The notes under the pieces: model-generated
Seen by the model: only the letters and a program-made list of their open reading frames with translations
Told to the model about the DNA's origin: nothing
Databases searched by the model: none
Translations under genes and position numbers: made by a program
Part shown: positions 52,799 through 61,911 of the stretch, piece by piece
Layout: every line of letters begins with the position of its first letter
How positions within the stretch are numbered: the stretch's first letter is position 1
Assembly: GCA_905221605.1 (NCBI GenBank)
Contig: CAJNDS010002379.1
Span: forward strand, 410,001-474,000
Source of the DNA: Symbiodinium natans
Lineage: Eukaryota; Sar; Dinophyceae; Suessiales; Symbiodiniaceae
Direction: 5' to 3'
DNA length: 64,000 nt

Positions 52799-52939
52799 TT
52801 ATCTAGATTTTATTTTAATAAACATAATAAGAGATTTTACCAACTCTAACAAATTGTAGCAACATCGTTTATATTTAGGCGGTGCGACTATTTCCTCTAT
52901 CTTCTCCAGCTCATCTATCACATCAATATAATCTTTCAT
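52799..52939 (-). CDS. Very small viral protein (46 aa)
   Basis: ATG at 52,939 to TAA: MKDYIDVIDELEKIEEIVAP, then a basic CC-containing part and a hydrophobic LLELVKSLIMFIK end, possibly membrane-associated. It fills the gap between the divergent ATPase and the 128-residue gene. Real status uncertain because of its length. Confidence 0.4.
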   Translation of the reverse strand: MKDYIDVIDELEKIEEIVAPPKYKRCCYNLLELVKSLIMFIKIKSR

Positions 52940-52979
52940 ATATTAATAACGATATAATAATCTCTATGTATTTATAATA

Positions 52980-53771
52980 ATGATTACGCCCATAGTCAAA
53001 CCTATCAATGTCAAGGAATACGATTTTAAACAATCTAAATATGAAGTAGCACCTAAACTACCTTTTAGTCAAATAATAACAGGTCCATCAGGAAGTGGTA
53101 AAGGAATATTATTACAATCAATGATACTAGATATTTATAGAGACGTCTTTGAAAGGATATATATCTGGTCTCCTTCAATCTCGGTTGATAGTAACTGGTT
53201 GCCTGTTAAAAAATACATTCAAGACGAGCTGAAGGTTGATTTGGAAAAAGAGAAGTGCCTCTTTGATGAATACATACCAGAAGAATTAGAGAAGGTCATA
53301 AAACAACAGCACAAAGTAATAGAGTATCAGAAGAAGAACAACCACAGGAAACTATTTTCAATACTCATTATTGTTGATGACTTCGCTGATTCAAAAGCGT
53401 TTTCAAGAAACTCACCTCTTCTAAATCAGTTGTATGTGAGAGGGAGACATAACGCAATTAATATTATAACAAGCACACAAAAATTTAATGCATTGTCTCC
53501 TATCATTCGTGTTAATAGTCGTCAGTTATTCTTTTTCAGGTTAAGAAACTACAAAGAGATAGAGACAATGGTTGAAGAGTTAAGCGCCGTATTGATTAAA
53601 AAATCGTCCGTGGCAGACGCTAAAAACTTAGCAGAAGCAAAGAAATTAATGTTAGAAGTGTATAATTTAGCAACGGAAGAACCGTATAGTTTTTTGTTTA
53701 TTAATTTAATGAAAGGTGATGTAAATGATATGTTTTATAAGCGGTTTGATGCGAAACTGGTAATAGACTGA
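52980..53771 (+). CDS. DNA-packaging ATPase (A32/FtsK-HerA type)
   Basis: 263 residues. Walker A GPSGSGKG at 35-42, Walker B ILIIVDDFAD at ~127-136, then STQKFNALSPIIRVNSRQLF, matching the sensor/arginine region of this family. Related ATPases of virophages, polinton-like viruses and NCLDVs pump the genome into the preformed capsid. Length fits the short virophage/PLV class. ATG at 52,980 follows an AT-rich TATTTATAATA leader. It is transcribed away from the minus-strand block and followed 33 bases later by a small membrane protein gene. Confidence 0.85.
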   Translation: MITPIVKPINVKEYDFKQSKYEVAPKLPFSQIITGPSGSGKGILLQSMILDIYRDVFERIYIWSPSISVDSNWLPVKKYIQDELKVDLEKEKCLFDEYIPEELEKVIKQQHKVIEYQKKNNHRKLFSILIIVDDFADSKAFSRNSPLLNQLYVRGRHNAINIITSTQKFNALSPIIRVNSRQLFFFRLRNYKEIETMVEELSAVLIKKSSVADAKNLAEAKKLMLEVYNLATEEPYSFLFINLMKGDVNDMFYKRFDAKLVID

Positions 53772-53804
53772 ATATACTTAAAGACAGAACAACTTAAAAC
53801 AATA

Positions 53805-54095
53805 ATGGAAACGATTTATATTTCTGCTGGTATTTCTGCTGGAATGCTCTACGGCTATATATGTGGAGAGCAGATGTTAAAATATATTCAAAGAGATGGA
53901 TGCACGACGGGAACTATTATTAATTGTGTTTTTACTCCTTTTATGCCTATTATAGTGCCAGAAGTATTTGGTGGTGAATATATATGTCAGTGTGTAAAAA
54001 GAAGCTTTTACGATATAGCAGATGAAGAAATACCAAATAATCAAACAAGGTTTGAAGGCTTCCAAGAAAACAACAACACCGTTGATAATAAATAA
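53805..54095 (+). CDS. Small hydrophobic viral protein (96 aa)
   Basis: Starts METIYISAGISAGMLYGYIC, a hydrophobic Gly-rich segment, with a second hydrophobic stretch (TGTIINCVFTPFMPIIVPEV) and a polar tail with QNNNT. Probably a two-segment membrane protein; virions of this group carry such proteins in an inner membrane or at the vertex. Function not known. Confidence 0.55.
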   Translation: METIYISAGISAGMLYGYICGEQMLKYIQRDGCTTGTIINCVFTPFMPIIVPEVFGGEYICQCVKRSFYDIADEEIPNNQTRFEGFQENNNTVDNK

Positions 54096-54122
54096 TAATA
54101 TTATTCAATGATAATATTATTA
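54093..54122. terminator. Hairpin shared by two convergent genes
   Basis: Perfect 12 bp arms TAATAATATTAT / ATAATATTATTA, 6-base loop. The left arm begins with the stop codon of the plus-strand gene and the right arm ends with the stop codon of the minus-strand gene. Confidence 0.75.
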
Positions 54123-54329
54123 AATCAACGAATACGAGCACAAGTTTATAGCAGGTAGTTTATAATAAATTTTGTCACTTTTTGTTTCTTCTAATTTTTC
54201 TACTCTTTCAATAACATCTTTCAGAGTATTAAATAATAACATATCTGTTCTTGTTTTTTCATTAATGTCTAACTCTTTTATTTGTTTCATATTTTCAGTA
54301 GCGGTAGATTTAGACGATGTAGAACCCAT
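54120..54329 (-). CDS. Small protein with possible N-myristoylation signal (69 aa)
   Basis: MGSTSSKSTATEN fits the consensus for N-terminal myristoylation (Gly2, Ser6). The middle (LFNTLKDVIERVEKLEETKS) is a short coiled coil. Myristoylated small proteins occur in large DNA virus membranes; role here is inference. Confidence 0.5.
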   Translation of the reverse strand: MGSTSSKSTATENMKQIKELDINEKTRTDMLLFNTLKDVIERVEKLEETKSDKIYYKLPAINLCSYSLI

Positions 54330-54354
54330 ATATATTTATTTATATTATATTTCT

Positions 54355-56680
54355 TTACTTTTTCGCTTTTGCTTTCGCCTTTGCTTTCGGGCTTTCCTCG
54401 CCTTTCAACTTTCTAACCTCCTTCTTTAAATCTTCAACTTCTTTAATTAAATGCTGTAATGCTCCGTGTGTTATTACTACTGCTGTTTTACAATAATCAA
54501 GGCGTTTATGTCCCTTATTATCTGTTGTTATAATCCCTTCCCATTCTCGTGGTATTGCACTCTCAACATCCTGTGCTATATATCCAATATGATTAACTGT
54601 ATTTTTCTCTTCGTTCAAATGTGTAAAATTAAATGTTTTTGGTTTTACATATTTAACTATTTCATAACATTTTTTGCAATCAACTTCTTTGATATTTTCT
54701 TTTAATGTAAAATCAGACGAATAAGCAAAAGTCCCGTCAATATATACACCTCCTGCTGTAATTTCTAAGACTTCATTACCTGCTGTTGTGTCACCAAAAT
54801 AAAAGAACATCTCACCTGCACTATCTGTATTACAAAACTGTATTTGTTCGTACGTTGCTATTATTGTTTCTTGTGTTATTTCTAAATTACTATTCATTTT
54901 AACTTTACCATCAGTTAATTGTATTTCGGGTGTGCTACTTTCCAATCCTATTGTTAAATTCATGTCTCCCGCCGTGTCTCCATTTCTGATATATAACTTA
55001 TATTGAGTGTCTAAAACTTCTCTAAACTCTGATGAACTTTGAAATTTCATTTTTCCCCAAGTTATTAAATCTGCTTCCGCTGTTAAATTACCAATACTAT
55101 TAAATGTTTGATTATTGACGACTGGTCTGTTTAATGTAATTCCGTTAGTGTCATTTAATTGAAGTGCTATTGTTGAAGTTGTCGGGTCGGTTGTTCTATT
55201 TGGTTGCAATGACAAATTAATCTCTTCTGTTGATATTACATTCAATGAATTATTAGCGTCGGCTCTTTGAAATATTCTACCTGAATTATTGACATAAATA
55301 TCACCATTAAATGTTGATGTACTTTGAAACGATGCTGTGCTTCCAAAATTAGCATTGCCACCTCCTACATTTAGTTTATTTGCTCCTTGAATTGCTCCGA
55401 TGCCTAAACTTAAACAATAAACACCATTGCCGTTAGCAGTGTTCAATAAAAGTAATGAAGAACTATCGTTGCTTGTGTTATAAGCGTTAATACCGAACGA
55501 AATAAATTTCAAGTACCCTTGTGCGTTTTTCACGCACATAACATTAGAAGCATCCGTTGTATCTTTGTAAAATGTAAGTCCTGAATTATTAGAAATGTTA
55601 TAATTTTCACCATAAAAATTTAAATCATTTGATAGGTCTAAATTACCATCTACTTTTAAATTTTGTCTAACAATAGCACTATCTACAACATCTAATGTAT
55701 AACCTCCCGTTAATGTATTTGCTCCTGTATCTACTAATAACGAATGTGTTTTAACATACTGGTCGGCATTATTATTTAAATTTAAAATCCTACCTGTATC
55801 ACCGACGGAATTATAACAATCAATATTATCGTTATTAAAAGTTATATAATTATCAGTATTTCTAACGGTAAATGATAAATTAGCGTCGGCTGTGTTTTCT
55901 ACTACTAACCCACCTGTTGGTGTTTCTATTTTTCCTGACATTTTATAACCTGCATTATTATTTGATAAATCTAATTGTTTTATAGCATCGTCTGATGTGT
56001 TATTGCAAAATATTTTATCTCCTTGTAAGTTATATAACTCGTAGCGTTCTTAAACTCTGCTAATACTTTATCACCTCCTCCTGTTTGATTACTAAATAAT
56101 AATCCCGCTACTGGTGAAATATTTATAGTTGAGTTATTAATGTTAATCCACTATGAATAACGGTAGGGGCGCTACAATCAATAATAGGATTGGCACTAAA
56201 TCTATTAGTAAAATCTGACTTGGGAACTCGTAAATCTAATAAATTATCAATATCTGTATCACTATAACCACCACCAGCACCTACTAACGCATCTACCTCA
56301 GTTTTATTATAATAATTTGTTCCTAATTGGGTGTTAGTCTGGTAATTAGTATTTAAATTTGTGTCTATTTGAGTTTGTGTATAATAATTAGTAAATGTAG
56401 CGTCTATTTCTACTTTATTGTAAAAATTCGTTGATAGTTGTAAATTAGTTTGATAAGTAGTATTTAATATATGTGATATAGAACTAATATTTTGAAAGTT
56501 TTGTAGTTGCTTTGTATTTAAAACATCAATAGCATCGGTGTTTGCTTGTATGTTTGAAGAGTTCGCGGTGTTGATGTCTCCTAACTCTGTTTTTGTTGCA
56601 TATAATAAAGAAATGTCTGTTCCGCTTACAATAACATTATCAGCTGTTAATGTATTTGTATTATTGAGTGTCAAAGGCAT
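54355..56680 (-). pseudogene. Receptor-binding fibre with peptidase S74 chaperone end, two frameshifts
   Basis: Three consecutive frames belong together: an N-terminal part (56,123-56,680) with repeated NYYNKTEVDA-like units typical of trimeric fibres; a middle piece (about 56,050-56,130, INNSTINISPVAGLLFSNQT...); and 54,355-~56,045, which opens GDKIFCNNTSDD upstream of its first ATG (55,941). The main part is beta-rich. Residues ~407-500 of that part (SDFTLKENIKEV...HIGYIAQDVESAIP) are an intramolecular chaperone of endosialidase type, which trims itself off after fibre trimerisation; the conserved Ser-Asp is present. The tail ends in a Lys/Ala repeat. Fixing two single-base shifts would give about 775 residues. 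They may be mutations or homopolymer sequencing errors. Confidence 0.7.
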
Positions 56681-56718
56681 TAGTTAAAATTAAAAAATAG
56701 ATAATTATTTTATTAATA

Positions 56719-57258
56719 TTAATTTTCGTTTTGTTGGTTTAGATATGCTTGGTGCTTCTTTGTTTCTAAATGTTCTTTCCAGTGGTGCTTACTCACTGTA
56801 GAACCACATATACACTCAACCTTTTGCTTGTTGTTTTCTTGATACTGCTTAAACTTTTCAGGGTTGTTTCTATAATAGTTTGCCAAGTAATCTCTTCGTT
56901 CTTCTATGTTTTCTTCAATCCATTCTTTCTTTGACCTCCCCGCTATGCTCATATTTAAAGTTCCTTTCTCTCTGATGTATTCCCCTTCTTTTTTACGCAG
57001 TTGTTCAATATTATCAACGGGGCATTCTTCTAACAATTCAATGTAAAATTTATCATTGCCTAACTCTCTCATTTTCTCATATAACTTACTCTTTCGTGTC
57101 TCTTGTCTCATATCTTCTCTGTGTTTGCTCATTCTCTTGCTTAATCTTGATACAGTAGAACCGACATATGTATCGTCATCAACTATGTTTCTGATTATAT
57201 AGATTTTCGCGTTGTTATACGATTTGCCCATTCTTTGCTCTATATTGCTATTAATCAC
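56719..57258 (-). CDS. GIY-YIG endonuclease 1
   Basis: 179 residues; the likely start is the internal Met of MGKSYNNAKIYIIRN. The GIY-YIG core shows KIYII...TYVGST, the Arg in LSKRMSKHR and a Glu in LRKKEGEYI. A C-terminal ECICG...KHHWKEHLETKKH looks like a C2H2 finger for DNA binding. It follows the capsid gene and is paralogous to the nuclease at 58,922-59,664. Related nucleases act as homing endonucleases or in repair. Confidence 0.75.
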   Translation of the reverse strand: MINSNIEQRMGKSYNNAKIYIIRNIVDDDTYVGSTVSRLSKRMSKHREDMRQETRKSKLYEKMRELGNDKFYIELLEECPVDNIEQLRKKEGEYIREKGTLNMSIAGRSKKEWIEENIEERRDYLANYYRNNPEKFKQYQENNKQKVECICGSTVSKHHWKEHLETKKHQAYLNQQNEN

Positions 57259-57296
57259 CTTTTCTTTATACCTTTTTGTCTCAAAATGTCTCTAAA

Positions 57297-58730
57297 TTAA
57301 TCAAAAACTTTCAAACCTAAGTCACGTATCTCTAAAATTTGCTCACTTAATAGAGTTATATAAATATTATCAGGCATAGCAGTAGTTGTTATTGAAGCAT
57401 TTGCAGGTTTAACTTTTACTAACATCTGTTGTCCGCTACGTGCATTAATTCCTGTATATGAACTGTCTGGCACTTTTTCAAATGAAAACCCAAATACAAA
57501 TTGTCTGTCTCGGTATTGTCTAAAATCAATTGACAATGAATGCTGATGAAACATTGGAAGATTTAATGCCTTTCTTAGGTGATAATAGCATTCTTGAAGT
57601 GATGTAATCGGATACCCTGCATATAGTTTAGAACCCAATTGTATTTGCATTTGTAAATCAAAATTATTATCATAAATTCCTTCGGTTTGTTCATCTGATT
57701 GTTGTTGTGGGTGGTAGAAACGACAAAATTCTTTGTCACAGTATTCGTATCCTGTGCTTGGGTCTCCTTCCTTGTAAAATGTAATGAATGATGCAACTAA
57801 TTTTGATACTGAACGGATGACTTGGACGTTAATGTCAGTTGTACCTTTTACTGATTGAGATTGAGTAATATAAGTTGTATAAGTAATGGGTAGGCCTTTT
57901 CCTTCTAAAAGATGTTTGACATATTCATTATTTAAATTATTATCAAGGGTGCAAACATCACAAACAACACGAGCGTTATTAATTTCCCAATCAGTGCTTG
58001 TATTTCTAAATTCAGCGTCCGCTTCTGTGGCAGGATTAACATCAGTTACAAACCTATTTCCTACAGCGTCCGCCGTTGTAACATCTTCAGGGTCAATTAC
58101 ACAATCAGTAGCATTAGTGACCAGTTCTAATTCAATTGTTAAATTACCCATATACTTTAAAGGTAAATACTTAAACTGACTGAATAAACCACATAAGGGC
58201 TTAAATCCAACAATCATTCTATCCTTAAAGCCTTGACAAGTTAAACCATTCACTTCATATTTTAATCTTGTATCATTGTCATTAACGAGAGTTTTAATTT
58301 CATCATCGTATCTATAACCGAAACCTTCATTTGCTTCATCTTTTCGTGCTCCTTGAGACATCATTTTAGAGAACATATGATGAACTCGGTTGTAATTATC
58401 AAAATCTTCAACAACCTGATTACCAGCAATAATTCTCATTCGTCTGAAGAAACTATAAGGAGGAGATAATGGACGGAGTTTGTTATTATATAATCCAGTG
58501 TCAAGATTTTGTAATGTAAAAAATATTCTTACACTTTGAGGGTCTAACCACGCATTATCTTCAGCGTTTAATGAAAATTTCAATACACGGTTGCCACTTG
58601 TAGGTTTATAAATATTTGAACCAGACGGCCAAAATGTAACACTTCTTCTATCAGTAATATAACTTGAACCTTTGTTTAATTTAAATGATAGGTTGTCAAT
58701 GAGGATATCTTCTGGACTGAACGTCTCCAT
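57297..58730 (-). CDS. Major capsid protein (double jelly-roll)
   Basis: 477 residues, beta-rich. The start (ILIDNLSFKLNKGSSYITDR), RRMRIIAGNQVVEDFDNYNR in the first barrel and KALNLPMFHQHSLSIDFRQY late in the second resemble capsid proteins of polinton-like viruses and virophages, which form pseudo-hexagonal trimers of the icosahedral shell. The length is within the usual 450-600. ATG at 58,730, preceded by an AT-rich leader. No frameshift or stop inside, unlike several neighbours. Assignment is by sequence pattern and context; a fold prediction would confirm it. Confidence 0.7.
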   Translation of the reverse strand: METFSPEDILIDNLSFKLNKGSSYITDRRSVTFWPSGSNIYKPTSGNRVLKFSLNAEDNAWLDPQSVRIFFTLQNLDTGLYNNKLRPLSPPYSFFRRMRIIAGNQVVEDFDNYNRVHHMFSKMMSQGARKDEANEGFGYRYDDEIKTLVNDNDTRLKYEVNGLTCQGFKDRMIVGFKPLCGLFSQFKYLPLKYMGNLTIELELVTNATDCVIDPEDVTTADAVGNRFVTDVNPATEADAEFRNTSTDWEINNARVVCDVCTLDNNLNNEYVKHLLEGKGLPITYTTYITQSQSVKGTTDINVQVIRSVSKLVASFITFYKEGDPSTGYEYCDKEFCRFYHPQQQSDEQTEGIYDNNFDLQMQIQLGSKLYAGYPITSLQECYYHLRKALNLPMFHQHSLSIDFRQYRDRQFVFGFSFEKVPDSSYTGINARSGQQMLVKVKPANASITTTAMPDNIYITLLSEQILEIRDLGLKVFD

Positions 58731-58761
58731 CTCTTATATAAATTAGTAGAGAAAAAATTAA

Positions 58762-58789
58762 TTAAATATAATTGTTAAATTATATTTAA
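58762..58789. terminator. Hairpin over a stop codon
   Basis: Perfect 12 bp arms TTAAATATAATT / AATTATATTTAA, 4-base loop; the right arm includes the TAA of the minus-strand gene ending at 58,786. Confidence 0.7.
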
Positions 58790-58974
58790 CCAAAGAGTTT
58801 AAAATTATATGTATTTTCTTTGTTATTTTTCTTTTTCTTAACTTCCTTAACTATATTATTTCCTTCATTATCTTCTACTAATTTTCGTATCTCTTCGTAG
58901 GCATTTTGTTTAAATTTCTTGTCAGGCTTCTGTTTTTCCATTTTCTCGTATGTTGTCGCTTTGTAATGATACAT
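58786..58974 (-). CDS. Small basic viral protein overlapping the nuclease 2 gene (up to 62 aa)
   Basis: The frame starts at 58,974 or at the later Met of MEKQKPDKKFKQ. Lys-rich and helical (EEIRKLVEDNEGNNIVKEVK). Its first codons overlap the 3' end of nuclease 2 in another frame. The hairpin at its stop supports it as a real gene. Confidence 0.45.
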   Translation of the reverse strand: MYHYKATTYEKMEKQKPDKKFKQNAYEEIRKLVEDNEGNNIVKEVKKKKNNKENTYNFKLFG

Positions 58975-59664
58975 TATTACTATTATTTAGATTATTTAAA
59001 GCATCTAAGTGATATTTTCTTTGTATATGGTGGGCTTTGTCATATTTAGGGTATTCACGATTACAAATTTCGCAAACTATCTTAACCTTGTTCTGTGCCA
59101 CCCACTCTTTATGCTTCTGGTATGATTGTTCCTTATTCCCTTTGTAGTATGACTTGTTGTATTCTGTTTTCTCTTCTTTTCTTGCATCACGATATGCTTT
59201 AATTTCTTCCTTGTGTTCTTCGTTGTATTTTCTATGTCGCTCATTAATCCGTTCTTGATGTTCTTTGTAATGTTCTCTTTGTCGTTGCAATATTTGTTCT
59301 TTGTTTTCTTGGTAATACTCCTTTGCCTTATGATTTCTATTTTCTCGGTTCTCGTCGTTATAATCTTGCTTTGTTCTTCCTGCGACATTTTCATTAAGTG
59401 TTCCAATTTTTCTCATCCATTCACCCTCCCGTTTCAGCAATTGTTCCGAGTTTTGGCAAGGGTATTCTTCAATAAGTTCAATATAAAATTTTTCCTCTCC
59501 TATTTCACGCATTTTTTTCATATAATTTTAATATTCTACCAGATTTAAGTTTCGTTCTATGGTTTGTCATTCGTTTAGATAGTTTCTGTGTTGTTGAACC
59601 AACATAAACATCATCGGTTTCACTGTTTAATATCTTATAAATTTTACCATCCTGATATTTCATA
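58922..59664 (-). pseudogene. GIY-YIG endonuclease 2, frameshifted in an A7 run
   Basis: ATG at 59,664 opens MKYQDGKIYKILNS...VYVGST and LSKRMTNHR, the catalytic half, but the frame ends after KLYEK in the A7 run near 59,515. The rest (58,922-59,521) continues as KMREIGEEKFYIELIEEYPC, LLKREGEWMRKIGTLN, a long Glu/Lys/Arg helix and a C-terminal zinc-finger-like VCEICNREYPKYDKAHH. Removing one A restores one gene, paralogous to nuclease 1. Sequencing error in the homopolymer is an alternative. Confidence 0.7.
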
Positions 59665-59699
59665 CTTAATAATACTTTATTATACTGTCTTTTCTTTAA

Positions 59700-60344
59700 C
59701 TAAGTTTCAAATTGTTCCATAAATTCTTCTCTTGTTATAGGTTCATTTCCAGTCTTGTTTTTAACATTTGCTATATCTTCGTAGGAGTGATTATATAAGG
59801 GATTTAAAGAACCTTTAGGAATAGTTATAGCGCCTCCGTCAAACATACTTACTACATCATTAGAACCTCTAAACCGAAGGTTATTTCCTGTCTCATCTGG
59901 TTTTTGTCTTGACACAAAAGGAGCGCCATAACTTCTTGTTTGAAATATATTACCATAATCGTTATTTATCTGTTGGCTCACCGCACTACCTAATGAATGG
60001 GACACTATATTTTTTATGCCATAATTCTTTTTACCGTCAATATCAATAGCATAATCTTGAATAAAATTATCAACATCTTTATATCGTTTGGTGTTTCTTG
60101 TCTGATACAACGGTAATTTTAAATCATCTACCACATCTTGAAATGATTTAGTCCCTGCTATGTATAAAGTCTCTCCATCCCTATAAATCCCGTTAGGGTC
60201 TTCGTATGCTCTCTTTAAACCATAAGTATCGGTCGGGATATATTCAGTTCCTGCTAATTCGTCTCTAACTTCATTATGTAATTTGTTTCTTGTGTTAGGT
60301 GCTTTATATAAAACGTCTTCATTTATTCTTTTGTGTTTATGCAT
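59700..60344 (-). CDS. Lipase-like alpha/beta hydrolase
   Basis: 214 residues. VSHSLGSAVSQQ gives the nucleophile Ser117 in S-H-S-L-G, a variant of the class 3 lipase elbow GxSxG; the Asp of GSNDVVSMFDGG and the His of NPLYNHSYEDI are good candidates for the triad, in the right order. Lipase_3-type genes occur in polinton-like viruses and may help cross host membranes (inference). Start ATG 60,344 lies beside a palindromic promoter. Confidence 0.65.
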   Translation of the reverse strand: MHKHKRINEDVLYKAPNTRNKLHNEVRDELAGTEYIPTDTYGLKRAYEDPNGIYRDGETLYIAGTKSFQDVVDDLKLPLYQTRNTKRYKDVDNFIQDYAIDIDGKKNYGIKNIVSHSLGSAVSQQINNDYGNIFQTRSYGAPFVSRQKPDETGNNLRFRGSNDVVSMFDGGAITIPKGSLNPLYNHSYEDIANVKNKTGNEPITREEFMEQFET

Positions 60345-60345
60345 T

Positions 60346-60371
60346 ATAAAATAATTTATAAATTATTTTAT
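60346..60371. promoter_or_regulatory. 26 bp perfect palindrome between divergent viral genes
   Basis: ATAAAATAATTTA and its exact reverse complement lie between ATG 60,344 (minus) and ATG 60,385 (plus). The centre reads TTTATAAA, a TATA-like core in both directions, so a bidirectional promoter is likely. Confidence 0.55.
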
Positions 60372-60384
60372 CAACTAATTAATA

Positions 60385-61218
60385 ATGCTAAAGTTCAAAA
60401 AGGTATATATTGATAGTTATTATAAAGTAAGTGGCACTTCATCTAATTTTACCATTGATTTACCTGAAACAGTACAACTTGAAGATAATATGCTATGTCA
60501 AATACATGAGGTCAGCATTCCCCATTCGTGGTACTCAATAAACAGCACAAATAATAACTTATATTTTATGGAAGGAATATTACCACCTGCTACACCACAA
60601 GGTATAAATTACAGGAAAAAAGCTCTCCCAGTCGGTAATTACACAGCGCAGGAATTAGCAACTCAAATAGCAACAACGATGAATGCCTATGATAGTGGAG
60701 GTAGGACTAATTCTTTTTCAGCAACTTATTCATCTTTTTCAAACAATATTGAAATTATAAGTAATTACCCTGAAGTTATTTATACTATTTTAACCGACGC
60801 TGATGTTCTTCAAGATACTGAAAGGTTTGTTGAAACCGTTGATGCTAACAACTTAAACTCAATCAATAGGGTTTTAGGCGTTTATACAACCTCATTTGAT
60901 GCTTCAACGAATGTAGTGCCTTATATTACTGGGTTCATTGATTTAACGCCTGTTAAAAATATTTACTTACACTGTAATGAAATTAGCAACTACAACCAAT
61001 TAACAGTAGCGGGTAATTCAAGTATTATAAAGAAAATAAATGTAACAGTCCCTTATCTAGGTATTATTAATTATAATGAACTAAGCCCCGAAGATTATAT
61101 TGACTGCTCTAACAAATTGTTTAGAAGACTAAATTTTAGATTAACCAACCATCTTAACCAAGTTGTAAATTTAAACGAGGTGAATATATCCTTTACTCTC
61201 ACATTTTTTAGGGGATAA
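60385..61218 (+). CDS. Probable minor capsid/penton-like protein
   Basis: 277 residues, beta-rich. KVYIDSYYKVSGTSSNFTID near the start and SIPHSWYSIN resemble proteins found beside capsid genes of polinton-like viruses, where a single jelly-roll penton caps the vertices. No catalytic motif. It heads the plus-strand block of structural-looking genes. Could instead be another virion surface protein; assignment is by pattern and context. Confidence 0.5.
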   Translation: MLKFKKVYIDSYYKVSGTSSNFTIDLPETVQLEDNMLCQIHEVSIPHSWYSINSTNNNLYFMEGILPPATPQGINYRKKALPVGNYTAQELATQIATTMNAYDSGGRTNSFSATYSSFSNNIEIISNYPEVIYTILTDADVLQDTERFVETVDANNLNSINRVLGVYTTSFDASTNVVPYITGFIDLTPVKNIYLHCNEISNYNQLTVAGNSSIIKKINVTVPYLGIINYNELSPEDYIDCSNKLFRRLNFRLTNHLNQVVNLNEVNISFTLTFFRG

Positions 61219-61256
61219 TAAATATCTAATTAGAAAAATATATACTATATTAAATA

Positions 61257-61874
61257 ATGAGTACTGAAGAGGTTGAAGAGGTTAAAAATTAAGAAGCTAC
61301 TGAAATAACAACTAATGAAACAGAGCCTGAAATTACACCTATTGAAAATACTGAAAAAGAAGCAGAAACAAAAAGTAATGAAGTACTTGAAGAAGCAAAG
61401 CCAAAAGCAAAAGCAACGCCGAAGAAATTAGCGAGAAGTGTTAAGGTAGTAGAGCTGGTTGAATGTAGCGTCTGTAATAAAAAGATGTTACCCAAAAGTC
61501 TAAGAAACACACATCCCCATTATTGTAAGGGACAGCCGACCGAAACTTTACCAGTAAATAAGCAGAAGGCAAGTTATGGGTCAAAGGTAGAACAAAAAAT
61601 AAGAAAAGAAATTGAAGAAGAAATGAAGGCAAAATATGCAAACAAAGAAAACGATAAAAACGCTCAAAATGTAAAAAATGAAGTGGTTAGTTCCGCTACG
61701 CTACATGAACCTATTGAAGCTAAAACAACGGCAAAACCCAAACCTGTTAGAATGGAAGAGCCGCGACAACTAACAGCAAGGGAATTATTAGAAGCATCTT
61801 ATAATGAAATAAGAAAAGCAAGGAGAGAGGCACATATGGAGAAAATCAACGGCTTTAAATCAAAAATGTTTTAA
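61257..61874 (+). pseudogene. Zinc-finger viral protein with an early stop codon
   Basis: ATG at 61,257 (MSTEEVEEVKN) is followed by TAA at codon 12 (61,290-61,292); the same frame then runs open for 193 codons to 61,874. It has an acidic start, a Lys/Ala-rich linker, an ECSVCNKKMLPKSLRNTHPH YC finger (~residues 70-90) and a coiled-coil end (ARELLEASYNEIRKARREAH). A single base change explains the stop. Downstream re-initiation without the acidic start is possible. Function unknown. Confidence 0.6.
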
Positions 61875-61911
61875 TTATTAATAATATTTTTGATCTAATA
61901 TTATTAATAAT
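61874..61911. terminator. Hairpin from a stop codon to the next start codon
   Basis: Perfect 15 bp arms ATTATTAATAATATT / AATATTATTAATAAT, 8-base loop. The left arm starts at the last base of the upstream stop and the right arm ends in the ATG of the next gene. Confidence 0.75.

Noticed and set aside
59500-59530. Programmed ribosomal frameshift in the nuclease 2 gene
   Set aside because: The A7 run could be slippery, but the paralogue at 56,719 needs no shift; mutation or read error is simpler.
61290-61292. Alternative genetic code (TAA read as amino acid) in the virus
   Set aside because: All other viral genes end at TAA or TGA in expected places, often within a hairpin, and no other in-frame TAA is needed.
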